From Planctomycetaceae bacterium UBA6894 (lineage in GTDB: Bacteria; Planctomycetota; Planctomycetia; Gemmatales; Gemmataceae): a stretch of 21,661 bases of DNA. Shown piece after piece: positions 13,774 to 21,661 of this stretch; within the stretch, counting starts at the first letter, position 1; each line of letters begins with the position of its first letter. The translations under genes and the position numbers were made by a program. Under the pieces are notes generated by a model. It was not told where the DNA came from and made no database searches. It saw nothing but the letters and a program-made list of their open reading frames with translations. The stretch covers positions 1 through 21,661 of the forward strand of contig DKBS01000148.1 in NCBI GenBank assembly GCA_002451275.1, read 5' to 3'.

Positions 13774-15705
13774 TTAGGGCTTGAACCTAGGGCCAGCGGG
13801 CACCAGGAACAACTCGCCTGCAATTTCCTCGATGCGGCATCCCAGCTTGCGGAGCATGGCGTTGACCGAGGGCAGGGTGTCGAAATTCAGGTTGGGATCG
13901 GACAGGTCCAATTTCTCGTTGAGCGGGGGCTCGATTCCCTGGCTCTTGAAAGACTGTTCGGAGACAAAGATCTCCAGTCCGTCGCGGTGACGCAATTCCT
14001 TGAGGAATTCAGCCAGGGTTGGGTTGGTGAGCGTCCAGGCGCGCTGGTCGGGATAATGGCGGGCCGGGCTTTGATGGTCACGCAACCGCAGGCAGATGAT
14101 CGCGCCGTTGTTGGCGGCCAGGTAAATTCGGTCGTTTTGCCTGTTTTGCACCGGAATCACCCAACATGGGATGTTGATCATTCCCAGGCGCAGGCCGGTG
14201 GCGCGGTCGAGCAGCAGCAGCCGGCCTGCGTTGTCGAGCGCGGCGACGATTTTGGGGCTGACTGAAAGGGGCAGGGTGGCCTCGCTGACGGCGTTGACCG
14301 TTGCCCCGCAGGCCGCCTTCATGGTCCAAAGCGGTTTGCCGGACGCCCGGTCGATGCGCCACAGACCTTCCTTCTCGCCATGGACGAACAGGTCGCGTTC
14401 GGTGGCCAGCATGGGCTGGTCGATCGACCCCCCGATGTTGGTTTTCCAGGATTTGCTGTTGGTTTCAATGGACCATGCCGTCAGTGAGCCCAAATTGTCA
14501 CCCAGATAGGCGATGTTCTGGTAGCGCGCCGGTCCGGTGAGCAGGACCCCTTTGGTAACAAGGTTGGGCATCTCGACGCTCGGCAAGGTTGCCTGGTACT
14601 CGCGGGCGTTATCCCTTTCCCGCTTGTCGATCACCAGGCCACCGCCCTGCGGGCTGATGGCGTCCCCGGTGAGAGTGGAGCCAAGCGCCGCGTTTTCAGG
14701 GAGCAAATTGAGGGGCAGGAACAGGTGGTACTGGCCCTGGATGGGACGGAAGGCAACCGATTGGCCGATGTTCAGTGTCCAGGCGGGCAGCATGCGTGGC
14801 TCGCCGTTTTCATCAAGAAAACGCGCATCGTCGGGATTGCGTACATCCACCGGGGCAGTGGCGCGGGCATAAGCCCGTTTCTCAATTTCGGTGAGATCCT
14901 CCAAGTTGAGTTCACCGAACGCGGCCCTGGCGGCCAACCCCTGGAACGGGGTTGCTGGATCATTGGCCACAGCCGCCGCGGCACCGCCGGGAACGATTTC
15001 CGCCAGCTTGGTGACCGGGTTTGGTTTGCCATCCTGGTCGACGGGGGCAGCCGGCTGGCCGGGAACATCGGCCCCGGGTGGTAGTTCGGTTTTCTTCAAC
15101 TGCTCGCGCAGGCGGAGGGTGCGCGCCTTGAACTCTTCAAGAGCCATGTAGCGGACACCCGAGCGGTCAAAGGGCGGCAGTTCATACACATCCATTTTGC
15201 CGCGCTCGTCGCAGATGAAAAGCTGCCGGTCGGAGGCAATGAACGGGGCGCTGACAATCTGGTCAAGCAGGTGGCGGAAGCGGAGCTCTCCGGTTTGACG
15301 GTTCCAGCCGTAGAGTGTGTTCTTGCACTGGGCGAAAACGGTGTGCCTGTTCCAGGCAATTGGCCTGACCACCTCGTAGCCGTATTCGGGGCGCGCCATC
15401 CAGACACGCTTGCCGGTTTCAGCGTCGAGGCATACCACCGAGCCGCTGTTGAGCTGCACCAAAATGGTTTCGCGGGTGTTGATGTTGTCGATGCCGACCA
15501 CATGGATGTCGTGGATGCCATCCTTGCGCTGGTAAGCGGGCAACTGGTCCAACCAGGCCACCTCCAGGTTGTTGAAGGCCAGCCTTTCGGCGTCCGGTGC
15601 GCCGGGGTTGGAGTAGAGCTTTTGGCGATCCTGTCCCCAAGCTGTCCCGGCTGCCAGCAGGCCTGCCAAAAACGCGAGGGAGCCAGTAAGGAAGCGTGCC
15701 TGCAT
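13774..15705 (-). CDS. Secreted PQQ-like beta-propeller protein with STN-like C-terminal domain
   Basis: This 643-residue protein starts with a signal peptide (MQARFLTGSLAFLAGLLAAG, cleavage near AWG-QD, residue about 25). The body contains PQQ/beta-propeller repeats: SGSVVCLDAETGKRVWMA, NTLYGWNRQTGELRFRH, LGSLTAWSIETNSKSWKTN, GLWRIDRASGKPLWTM and GRLLLLDRATGLRLGM, each with a hydrophobic strand, D-x-x-T/S-G and a Trp or aromatic residue. A Pro/Ala-rich insertion lies near residues 215-240. The last 87 residues (557-643) have the helix-strand pattern of the short secretin/TonB-type STN domain (TLAEFLKELRHRDGLEIFVS, later VNAMLRKLGCRIEEIAGELFLVP). Role unknown; outer-compartment scaffold or binding protein is plausible. 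The ATG at 15705 begins the signal peptide. Confidence 0.86.
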   Translation of the reverse strand: MQARFLTGSLAFLAGLLAAGTAWGQDRQKLYSNPGAPDAERLAFNNLEVAWLDQLPAYQRKDGIHDIHVVGIDNINTRETILVQLNSGSVVCLDAETGKRVWMARPEYGYEVVRPIAWNRHTVFAQCKNTLYGWNRQTGELRFRHLLDQIVSAPFIASDRQLFICDERGKMDVYELPPFDRSGVRYMALEEFKARTLRLREQLKKTELPPGADVPGQPAAPVDQDGKPNPVTKLAEIVPGGAAAAVANDPATPFQGLAARAAFGELNLEDLTEIEKRAYARATAPVDVRNPDDARFLDENGEPRMLPAWTLNIGQSVAFRPIQGQYHLFLPLNLLPENAALGSTLTGDAISPQGGGLVIDKRERDNAREYQATLPSVEMPNLVTKGVLLTGPARYQNIAYLGDNLGSLTAWSIETNSKSWKTNIGGSIDQPMLATERDLFVHGEKEGLWRIDRASGKPLWTMKAACGATVNAVSEATLPLSVSPKIVAALDNAGRLLLLDRATGLRLGMINIPCWVIPVQNRQNDRIYLAANNGAIICLRLRDHQSPARHYPDQRAWTLTNPTLAEFLKELRHRDGLEIFVSEQSFKSQGIEPPLNEKLDLSDPNLNFDTLPSVNAMLRKLGCRIEEIAGELFLVPAGPRFKP

Positions 15706-15875
15706 GGTCGGGTTCCATCCACCAGCGTGACGGAGCAAGGTCCGTGGCAACCCTACCACCCCGATCCAGCGCGGGCGGGAATTGGAAGGCATCTTCCGGA
15801 AGGAGGAATGGAAAATGCCATGACCGGGTGGTCAGAATCCTGACAACCCCACCAACCGGCACCCTTTGGCCAGAC

Positions 15876-16433
15876 TCACTTCTTTCCCATTCGCCGCTTG
15901 GCTTGAAAGAACTCGCGCAGTTGGCCGGCGCATTCCTCGGCCATGACACCGGAGATCACCCGGGCCCGATGGTTCAGGCGCGGGTCGTTGGTGATTTGGT
16001 AAAGGGTGTCGCAGGCCCCCGCCTTGGGGTCTGCGCAGCCATAAACCACCCAGGGCACCCTGGCCTGGACGATGGCGCCCGCGCACATGGGGCAGGGTTC
16101 GAGGGTCACATACAGCAGGCAGCGGTCCAATCGCCAACTTTTCAGAGCGGCCCCCGCCTGGGTGATGGCGACCATTTCCGCGTGGGCAGTCGGGTCCTTC
16201 AACTGTTCACGCTGGTTGTGGGCGCGGCCAATGATTCCCTTTTCCAGCGATACCACGATGGCCCCCACCGGAACCTCGTCCTCGCGGGCTGCCTGTGCGG
16301 CTTCATCCAGGGCGTGCGCCATCATTTCGAGGTGGAAGGGATGGCGGGGGTCATCCAGGCTCAGGGGATTGAGCTGATTGCTTGAATCACCCCACCATGA
16401 CTCCCAATCGGAACCTGGGTCATCCGGGTTCAT
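15876..16433 (-). CDS. tadA: tRNA adenosine(34) deaminase TadA
   Basis: This zinc deaminase converts adenosine to inosine at the wobble position of tRNA-Arg(ACG). Residues about 33-160 are a typical deaminase domain: EVPVGAIVV, the zinc and catalytic motif HAE (84-86) and PCPMCAGAI (113-121) with the two zinc cysteines, and a substrate-binding NQREQLKDPTAHAE stretch. DPRLNHRARVISGVMAEECAGQLREFF matches the C-terminal helix of TadA better than other deaminases (key residues LNH, V, E, C, LL/LR and FF). The 30-residue acidic N-terminal extension is unusual. The ATG at 16433 has GGGAGAG about eight bases upstream. The start is divergent from the M24 peptidase gene, with 136 bases between. Confidence 0.92.
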   Translation of the reverse strand: MNPDDPGSDWESWWGDSSNQLNPLSLDDPRHPFHLEMMAHALDEAAQAAREDEVPVGAIVVSLEKGIIGRAHNQREQLKDPTAHAEMVAITQAGAALKSWRLDRCLLYVTLEPCPMCAGAIVQARVPWVVYGCADPKAGACDTLYQITNDPRLNHRARVISGVMAEECAGQLREFFQAKRRMGKK

Positions 16434-16569
16434 GCTGGTCTCTCCCAACGCCCGGTTCGCCCCGGATGGCATCAAACTGGCTGATTCCGCCTGAATTTCT
16501 ACACCATCATAATGGCAATCGGGAGAATCACCGGGAATCCGGGCGGCCTGATTTCGAAAGGATCCAAGC

Positions 16570-17763
16570 ATGTTTTCCCTGCAGTCGGTTCAAGAGGCCC
16601 TGACAGAAGCCGGTCTCGATGGATGGCTCCTTTACGATTTTCGCGGATCCAACCTGCTGGCCCGGCGGGTTTTGGGTATTCCGCACGACCGTTTCCACAG
16701 CCGCCGGTGGTATTACTGGGTGCCGGCGAAGGGGCAGCCGCGCAAGCTGGTGCACCAGATCGAGCAATCCGCGCTGGAGGGGCTTGGCCTTCCGGGGGCA
16801 GCCACCGTTTACCTGCGCTGGCAGGAATTGGAGGCCGGCGTTGGCAGCCTCTTGAAGGGGGCACGGCGCATCGCGATGGAATACAGCCCGCGCAACGGCA
16901 ATCCCTACGTGAGCAGGGTGGATGCGGGCACCTTGGAGCTGGTGCGCTCGCTTGGAGCCGAGGTGGTTTCCTCCGGCGACCTGATCCAGTTCTTTGAGGC
17001 CTGCTGGGATGCCGAACAGTGGGACCTCCACCTGCGCGCCACCAAGGTGACGCGGGCCGCATTCGACCATGCCTTCGCCGCGATCGCCAAGGCGGTTCGT
17101 TCCAAGGGGGAGGTGACCGAAACCGCCATCCAGAATGAGATCCTGGCGTTCTTCAAAAAACATGGGGTTATCTGCGACCATCCGCCCATCGTTGGGGTTG
17201 GACCCCATTCGGGCGACCCGCATTATTCGCCGGACGCCAAGAATCCGGGAATCATCCGCGAGGGGGATTTTGTCCTGGTGGACCTGTGGGCCAAGGTTGA
17301 TCATCCCAAGGGTGTGTACAGCGACCTGACCCGAACCTGCTTCGTGGGCAAAAGCGTTCCGCCGGTTTATTCGGCCATATTTGATGTGGTGGCCCGCGCC
17401 CGCGACGCCGCGATTGCCCGCGTGCGGGCCGCTTTCGCCCGGGGTGAAAAGCTGATGGGGTACCAGGTGGATGACGCGTGCCGCGAGGTGATCGAGGCGG
17501 TGGGCATGGGCAAGTATTTCTGCCACCGCACCGGCCACAGCATCGGCCGCGAGACCCATGGCAATGGTGCCAACATGGATAACCTGGAGACCCATGAGAC
17601 GCGGCTGGTGATGCCCGCCACCTGTTTCTCGGTGGAGCCCGGCATATACCAGGAGGCGTTCGGGGTGCGCAGCGAGGTCAATGTGTATGTGCATCCCGAC
17701 GGCACGGTGGAGGTGACCGGAGACCCGCAGACCGAGATCACTCCCGTCCTGCGGGATTTCTGA
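16570..17763 (+). CDS. M24-family metallopeptidase (Xaa-Pro peptidase type)
   Basis: This 397-residue protein has a creatinase/prolidase-like N-terminal domain (about 1-150) and a pita-bread M24 catalytic domain (about 155-390). All five metal ligands are visible: Asp238 (VLVDLWAK), Asp252 (YSDLTRT), His323 (GHSIGRETHG), Glu356 (SVEPGIY) and Glu369 (RSEVNVYV). Such enzymes remove N-terminal residues before proline or cleave X-Pro dipeptides in the cytoplasm. The exact specificity is not readable. No signal peptide is present. The ATG at 16570 directly precedes a helix typical of the family start. The small ankyrin gene follows after 49 bases on the same strand and may be co-transcribed. Confidence 0.93.
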   Translation: MFSLQSVQEALTEAGLDGWLLYDFRGSNLLARRVLGIPHDRFHSRRWYYWVPAKGQPRKLVHQIEQSALEGLGLPGAATVYLRWQELEAGVGSLLKGARRIAMEYSPRNGNPYVSRVDAGTLELVRSLGAEVVSSGDLIQFFEACWDAEQWDLHLRATKVTRAAFDHAFAAIAKAVRSKGEVTETAIQNEILAFFKKHGVICDHPPIVGVGPHSGDPHYSPDAKNPGIIREGDFVLVDLWAKVDHPKGVYSDLTRTCFVGKSVPPVYSAIFDVVARARDAAIARVRAAFARGEKLMGYQVDDACREVIEAVGMGKYFCHRTGHSIGRETHGNGANMDNLETHETRLVMPATCFSVEPGIYQEAFGVRSEVNVYVHPDGTVEVTGDPQTEITPVLRDF

Positions 17764-17812
17764 ACCGGGCCACGCACACTTTCTGGCGATCCCGGATCCA
17801 TGGAGACAAGAC

Positions 17813-18304
17813 ATGCTGCCAGACCTGTTTCAATCCATTCGGCTTGATGGTCAGAACGCGCTGGAGCATGTTCGGGCGGGCCAGGACCTAGCCGTGAAAA
17901 ACAGTGCCGGCGAGGGATTGCTGCACGAGGCCATCGCGGCGGGAAACATGGCTGTGCTTGAGCACCTGCTCCAGGCGGGTCTGGATGTGAATTGCCAGGA
18001 TTCACGGGGGCAGACGCCGCTGCACTTCGCGGCGGCCTACCAGAACCGGGCCGCCACGCGGATGCTGCTGGACCGCGGCGGCGACCTCTCGGTGGCCGAT
18101 CTTTCCGGGAATACGCCGCTTTGGACAGCGGTTTTCAACGCCCGGGGTAAGCATGAGGTGGTGGAGTTGCTGATCGAGCGCGGGGCCGGGCCGTATTCGA
18201 AACTGGAAAACCGCCGGGGAAAAACACCCTTGGGCTTCGCCCGATTGGTGGGTGACCAGGTGCTGGTGGACATGCTTCAGGCCGGCTTTGGAGCCGGAAC
18301 CTAG
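17813..18304 (+). CDS. Small ankyrin-repeat protein
   Basis: This 163-residue protein is built mostly of ankyrin repeats: SAGEGLLHEAIAAGNMAVLEHLLQAG (about 31-56), SRGQTPLHFAAAYQNRAATRMLLDRG (64-89), LSGNTPLWTAVFNARGKHEVVELLIERG (97-124) and RRGKTPLGFARLVGDQVLVDMLQAG (134-158), each with the G-x-T-P-L turn in full or partial form. There is no signal peptide or membrane helix, so it is probably a cytosolic protein-binding module. GGAG lies about eight bases before the ATG at 17813. Its TAG is part of a CTAG that also supplies the stop of the convergent ABC gene, so the two genes overlap by four bases. Confidence 0.92.
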   Translation: MLPDLFQSIRLDGQNALEHVRAGQDLAVKNSAGEGLLHEAIAAGNMAVLEHLLQAGLDVNCQDSRGQTPLHFAAAYQNRAATRMLLDRGGDLSVADLSGNTPLWTAVFNARGKHEVVELLIERGAGPYSKLENRRGKTPLGFARLVGDQVLVDMLQAGFGAGT

Positions 18305-20304
18305 AAGCCAGTGCGCAGCATGTGGCGGTAGAGCGCGTTGTCTTCCGACAGTTGCTGATGCGTTCCCACGGCATTCAACTTGCCCCGGTCCATCACAGCG
18401 ATACGGTCACAGGCGGCCAGGGTGGACAACCGGCTTGGGCAAATGAGCACGGTCCTGCCGGGCAACAGCCGGGACATCGCGTCGTCCAGCAGGTCGCCCC
18501 AGTCACTGCCCGCCTCGAGTCGGGGTTCAACCAGCATCCACACCGAAGGGTTGCGCAACCAAGCCCGCGCCAGGGTGATCAGGAACTGCACCTCCTCGGC
18601 CAGGAATCGTCCGTGCGGGCCGATCACGGTTTGGTAGCCTTTTGGAAGAGTTCGCACATACCCGTCCAGACGCACCACGCTGGCCGCCTCTTCGGCCTGG
18701 GCCTGGGTGATTGTCGCATCACCACAGGTGATGTTCTCGAGGACGGTCCCGTGAAAAAGCTGGCCATTTCCTGAAACCAGGGCGATTTGACGGCGAAGGC
18801 TGTTCAGTTCCGCCAGTTTCAGGTTCAACCTGTCCCAGCGGATTTCGCCGGTGAGCGGAACGGTCAGGCGGCCAGGCAAAAACAAAACCGTTTCCTTTTG
18901 AGACCGATCCAATCCGACCAGGGCGGTTTTTTCCCCGGCCCGGGCCACCAGGCTGGCTTGGTCCAGCAGCAACTGGTCCGCCTCCACCACGGTGACCCCG
19001 TCCAGTTCCAGCGCCTCCGCCAGCGGCCCGATTTTTTCCTGCTGGGTGTTGGGGATCACTGCAGCGCGTTTGTCGAGAAATTCGAGAATTTCAGAGGCGC
19101 CAACAGAGGCCTCCACACCCTGCCGCCTGATGCGGCCGAGTCCGCGGATCCAGATCATCATTCCGCCCATGGCGGTCGCCTGCACCGCCGCCAACCCCGC
19201 CTCCACCGCATGGGCGTGTACCTCGCACGCGGCCAGAAATAGCCAGGCTGAGCCCAGCAGGGTGACCGTCAGGGCCACCAGCAGCCAACCCAGTGACAGG
19301 GAACGGCGGCTGGCGGTGTGGGTGCGGTCCGCATTGTCGAGCCAATGCTCCACCTTGAGGTGCTGGGGAACCTCCATGCAAAGGGAGCGAATGAGACGGG
19401 ACTGGTTGATGCTGTCCCGCACCAGTTTGAGGGCTTGCCTTGCCTGGTTTTCACGGGTGGCGGCACGGGACCTTGTGTTTTCACGGATCAGCATCGCGAT
19501 CGCCCAGGCAAGTCCCAGCGTGGCCAAGCCCGCCAGCGCCAGCCAGGGATCAATCACCAGGGCGATGAGGCCGAAGGCGATGGCGCCGGCAAGGCAGCGG
19601 TTGCGGGCCCCCAGCATCCTGCGAAGGACCTCCTCCAGCAGGTTCAGTTGGCTTGAAAAGATGGCGTTGGCCTCCGGCCCAGCCAGGACCGGGTCACCCA
19701 GACGGATGGCGTGGTGGTAGACCGCCAGACGCAAACGGGTGGCTACGCCGCTTGCAGCGCGGGCCGCTGACAGTTCGGAGAGCGTGTGCAGGATGATCCA
19801 GGTCACCAGCAGGCTGGCGCACAGAATTCCCAAGGAAACGAGCAGCGGGGGAACGCTGAAATTGGTTGGATCGCCCTCGCTGCCAAATGGTACCAGCCAG
19901 TTCATGGCGGTCCAGAAAGGAGCCGTGTGCCGGTTCCATGCCCGCGCGTTCACCGCCAGGCCGGTGATGCCCAGATCGGCTGCGGGTTCCCAGGGCGCAT
20001 GGTGGGGTGCGAGGTTTTCGAGTTGGGTGTCCACCCATTGGCCGTACTCCACCGCGCCCCCGAATTCCCGCTGGAAGGCAGCGTTTTGATTCTGCAGCGC
20101 GGGTATTTGGCCCCCCCGGGTGAGCCATTCGGCCCCGATACCGGAGACCACCAAGAGCAGGCAGAGGGGAAGCACGGAGAGGGCCGCCATCAGGCGGGCG
20201 GGTACGGCATCCCCCGACTCAAACTGAAGAAACCCCAGAACCCTTGGCAGGGCATCGGGATGGTTGGGCGACTCTTTGGGGCGATCCTGCGCCGGTTGAG
20301 CCAT
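18301..20304 (-). CDS. ABC exporter with degenerate nucleotide-binding domain
   Basis: This 667-residue half-transporter has a transmembrane region (about 35-390, with segments LMAALSVLPLCLLLVVSGIG, VSLGILCASLLVTWIILHTL, AIAFGLIALVIDPWLALAGL and LLVALTVTLLGSAWLFLAAC) and an ABC-like C-terminal domain that aligns end to end with B-family exporters. The catalytic motifs are largely lost. Walker A reads GLDRSQKET (Lys and Thr kept, glycines lost), the Q-loop is VSGNGQLFHGT (no Gln), the signature LSGGQ is LAEEVQ, Walker B is WMLVEP (Asp replaced by Val, Glu kept), and the H-loop is PSRLST (His lost). ATP hydrolysis is therefore doubtful. The ATG at 20304 has a GGGGGGAG site just upstream; an alternative ATG at 20367 adds 21 residues. 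A permease gene lies 87 bases upstream on the same strand. Confidence 0.88.
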   Translation of the reverse strand: MAQPAQDRPKESPNHPDALPRVLGFLQFESGDAVPARLMAALSVLPLCLLLVVSGIGAEWLTRGGQIPALQNQNAAFQREFGGAVEYGQWVDTQLENLAPHHAPWEPAADLGITGLAVNARAWNRHTAPFWTAMNWLVPFGSEGDPTNFSVPPLLVSLGILCASLLVTWIILHTLSELSAARAASGVATRLRLAVYHHAIRLGDPVLAGPEANAIFSSQLNLLEEVLRRMLGARNRCLAGAIAFGLIALVIDPWLALAGLATLGLAWAIAMLIRENTRSRAATRENQARQALKLVRDSINQSRLIRSLCMEVPQHLKVEHWLDNADRTHTASRRSLSLGWLLVALTVTLLGSAWLFLAACEVHAHAVEAGLAAVQATAMGGMMIWIRGLGRIRRQGVEASVGASEILEFLDKRAAVIPNTQQEKIGPLAEALELDGVTVVEADQLLLDQASLVARAGEKTALVGLDRSQKETVLFLPGRLTVPLTGEIRWDRLNLKLAELNSLRRQIALVSGNGQLFHGTVLENITCGDATITQAQAEEAASVVRLDGYVRTLPKGYQTVIGPHGRFLAEEVQFLITLARAWLRNPSVWMLVEPRLEAGSDWGDLLDDAMSRLLPGRTVLICPSRLSTLAACDRIAVMDRGKLNAVGTHQQLSEDNALYRHMLRTGF

Positions 20305-20391
20305 TGGCTCCCCCCGTGGTGGGAGAATCGTGCTTGTCGGGCCGGCCCCGTCCGTGGGGCTGGCCATCCTGAAGTCGGGTCAGCTTGCCGG

Positions 20392-21591
20392 TCAACCCAC
20401 GTCGCGGCCTTCAAACAGGAGCAGGCCCAGCATCAGGGGGACCGCCATGTAGATCAACGCGTACAGGAGTGTATAGAGCACATGAGTCCAGTACACTCCC
20501 GGGGCGATGGGGGAATCGCCCACCACCGCCACGCTGACTCGGAACAGTTCCAGATCCGGCAAGATGGCATAAAAAGCCTGCCCGGTGAAATTGAGCAGCG
20601 CGAACACACCGCCGGGTTGCCCCTGGTCTGCGGCCTGCGAGCTGGTCATTTCCACCACCACAGGTACCAGGTGAGCCAGCAGGAACAGGGTGGCCACTAC
20701 GGGGAGGTTAACGGTGATGGGCACGCGGGTGGACAATGCCACTGCCAGGGCTGTCATCACACCCACCTGGCAGAAACACAGCACCAAATTGGCCAACACC
20801 TCCTGGCTGAGTTGGAACCAGATAGCCAGTTCGGAAAAAACCACCTGCTGCGCTCCGTTGGGGCGCAATGAGGTCAAGGATGCTAGGTACCAGGCGGGCG
20901 GGGGAACCGGATCCATCTTTTCAATCCACTGGCGGATGACCAAAAAGCCCTGGAGGATGCTGCCCAGAACAAAAAGCATCACAAACCCGGCCATCAGGAT
21001 GCCGGCAAATTTTCCCACCAGAAAATCAAAACGAGAGACTGGCTTGCTCAACAAGGTGACCGCGGTACGGCCCTCAATTTCCTCGCTGATGAACATACTT
21101 GCGGCAATGCAGGCGAAAACCAGACTGGCAAACATTATGATGTCGAAGCCTAGCTCGTACATCATTTTGTAATCTTCGCCAAAGGTGAAGTAAGGCAGGA
21201 CCAAGGACACCAACAGGGCAACCAGGGCACCACCCATCAGCAGGGCGAACATGGGTTGGCGGACGCCTTCACGGAAAGCGGCGTAGGCAATCGCCGCACC
21301 TTTGGGCCACAGGAACCCCAGTGCCCAGGGTGCCAATATGCCCACCGCCAGTACCAGTTGGGTTTGAAGAATGAAGCCGAAAATCCTTGCCATGACAGGA
21401 CTTGGGACGAAATAAAGCAGGCCGGCGAACAGGGCCGTGGCGGTTGCAACGACCACCAGGGTCTCGATCACCCAGCCGGAGCGGACTTTGCCGCTTTTGT
21501 CCCTGCCGCCGATGATATTCAGCGCAAACAGCCAAGGGAGCGCCAGGATGCCTTGCAGGGCAGAAAGCACAACAATCAAAAGCGCTGCCAT
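20392..21591 (-). CDS. ABC-2 type transporter permease
   Basis: This 399-residue multi-spanning protein has hydrophobic segments throughout, including ALLIVVLSALQGILALPWLF, TLVVVATATALFAGLLYFV, LMGGALVALLVSLVLPYF and the C-terminal LLYALIYMAVPLMLGLLLF. The cytosolic loop FISEEIEGRTAVTLLSKPVS is the standard ABC-2 permease element, so a soluble ATPase should partner it. No functional ATPase lies next to it in the window. The downstream ABC gene encodes its own permease and a degenerate ATPase domain. The partner may lie beyond the right edge, or the ATPase at 5504-6274 or another one could serve. The ATG at 21591 has GGGGA about eight bases upstream. The substrate is unknown. Confidence 0.88.
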   Translation of the reverse strand: MAALLIVVLSALQGILALPWLFALNIIGGRDKSGKVRSGWVIETLVVVATATALFAGLLYFVPSPVMARIFGFILQTQLVLAVGILAPWALGFLWPKGAAIAYAAFREGVRQPMFALLMGGALVALLVSLVLPYFTFGEDYKMMYELGFDIIMFASLVFACIAASMFISEEIEGRTAVTLLSKPVSRFDFLVGKFAGILMAGFVMLFVLGSILQGFLVIRQWIEKMDPVPPPAWYLASLTSLRPNGAQQVVFSELAIWFQLSQEVLANLVLCFCQVGVMTALAVALSTRVPITVNLPVVATLFLLAHLVPVVVEMTSSQAADQGQPGGVFALLNFTGQAFYAILPDLELFRVSVAVVGDSPIAPGVYWTHVLYTLLYALIYMAVPLMLGLLLFEGRDVG

Positions 21592-21661
21592 GGACGCGTC
21601 CCCAAGCGGAAGATTTTCAACCCTATCTTAGCGGACCCGGGGTGGGCCTTGGAAGGGTTGA
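21592..21661. promoter_or_regulatory. Upstream region of the ABC-2 permease with inverted repeats
   Basis: Directly before the permease ATG is a 10-base palindrome, GGACGCGTCC (21592-21601). Further out, TCAACCCT (21617-21624) is exactly inverted as AGGGTTGA (21654-21661). Between the arms, a minus-strand TAAGAT could be a -10 element, though no good -35 accompanies it. This could be an operator and promoter for the permease, but the window ends inside the structure. Confidence 0.22.

Noticed and set aside
15825..15860. Imperfect hairpin (GTCAG / CTGAC plus a bulged outer stem) after the tadA stop
   Set aside because: Short interrupted stem with no adjacent T-run. Termination there cannot be supported.
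16528..17814. 428-residue open frame on the minus strand over the M24 peptidase
   Set aside because: The plus strand encodes a complete M24 enzyme with all metal ligands. The minus product has no recognisable domain and reflects high-GC antisense openness.
19786..20871. 361-residue open frame on the plus strand over the two ABC genes
   Set aside because: His/Gln/Gly-rich product typical of the antisense of membrane-protein coding sequence. Both minus-strand genes are well supported.
1..21661. CRISPR arrays, tRNA or rRNA genes, insertion sequences, phage genes
   Set aside because: Read through on both strands. No regularly spaced direct repeats outside the coding repeat at 2676-2963, no tRNA-like cloverleaf recognised, and no transposase, integrase or phage protein among the translations.

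Overview
The window looks like chromosomal DNA of a planctomycete, most likely from the Gemmatales/Gemmataceae side of the phylum. The evidence is its gene content. It has a DUF1501 twin-arginine-type secreted protein, a DUF1559 protein (a family expanded almost only in this phylum), a Ser/Thr kinase with the short N-terminal helical module common in Gemmata-like genomes, a secreted PQQ-type beta-propeller, high GC, and weak or absent Shine-Dalgarno sequences at many starts. I see no tRNA, rRNA, CRISPR array, transposase, integrase or phage gene. No stretch longer than 300 bases lacks a gene. The longest gap is about 265 bases at 12662-12926.

Layout, left to right. The 3' end of an unidentified gene (to 89) precedes a PIG-L/LmbE-like protein lacking the usual metal ligands (198-995). 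A strong bidirectional terminator (1014-1060) separates it from a convergent DUF1501 gene (1065-2399). Divergent from that are a secreted protein made of six 16-residue repeats (2586-3011) and an SGNH hydrolase (3117-3809). A three-gene ABC export operon reads leftward (7140 to 3813): membrane-anchored accessory protein, ATPase and permease, joined by two ATGA overlaps. Divergent from it is alanine dehydrogenase (7234-8364).

Next are a DUF1559 relative without a prepilin motif (8385-9080) and a nitrilase-superfamily amidase of the N-carbamoylputrescine amidase type (9159-10046). Divergent from the amidase is a family 4 uracil-DNA glycosylase (10094-11119). It converges on a kinase with a C-terminal receiver-like domain (11129-12661). 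A HEAT-repeat lipoprotein (12927-13709) ends in a second bidirectional terminator shared with a beta-propeller protein (13774-15705). TadA (15876-16433) is divergent from an M24 peptidase (16570-17763), which is followed by a small ankyrin protein (17813-18304). The right end holds an ABC exporter whose nucleotide-binding domain has lost most catalytic motifs (18301-20304) and, upstream of it on the same strand, an ABC-2 permease (20392-21591).

Most genes are housekeeping or envelope functions in singletons or small operons, with many convergent pairs packed within 0-20 bases. I did not find one coherent novel system. The most unusual items are the degenerate ABC exporter, the 16-residue repeat protein, the kinase-receiver fusion, the PIG-L-like protein without its ligands, and the propeller protein with an STN-like C-terminal domain.
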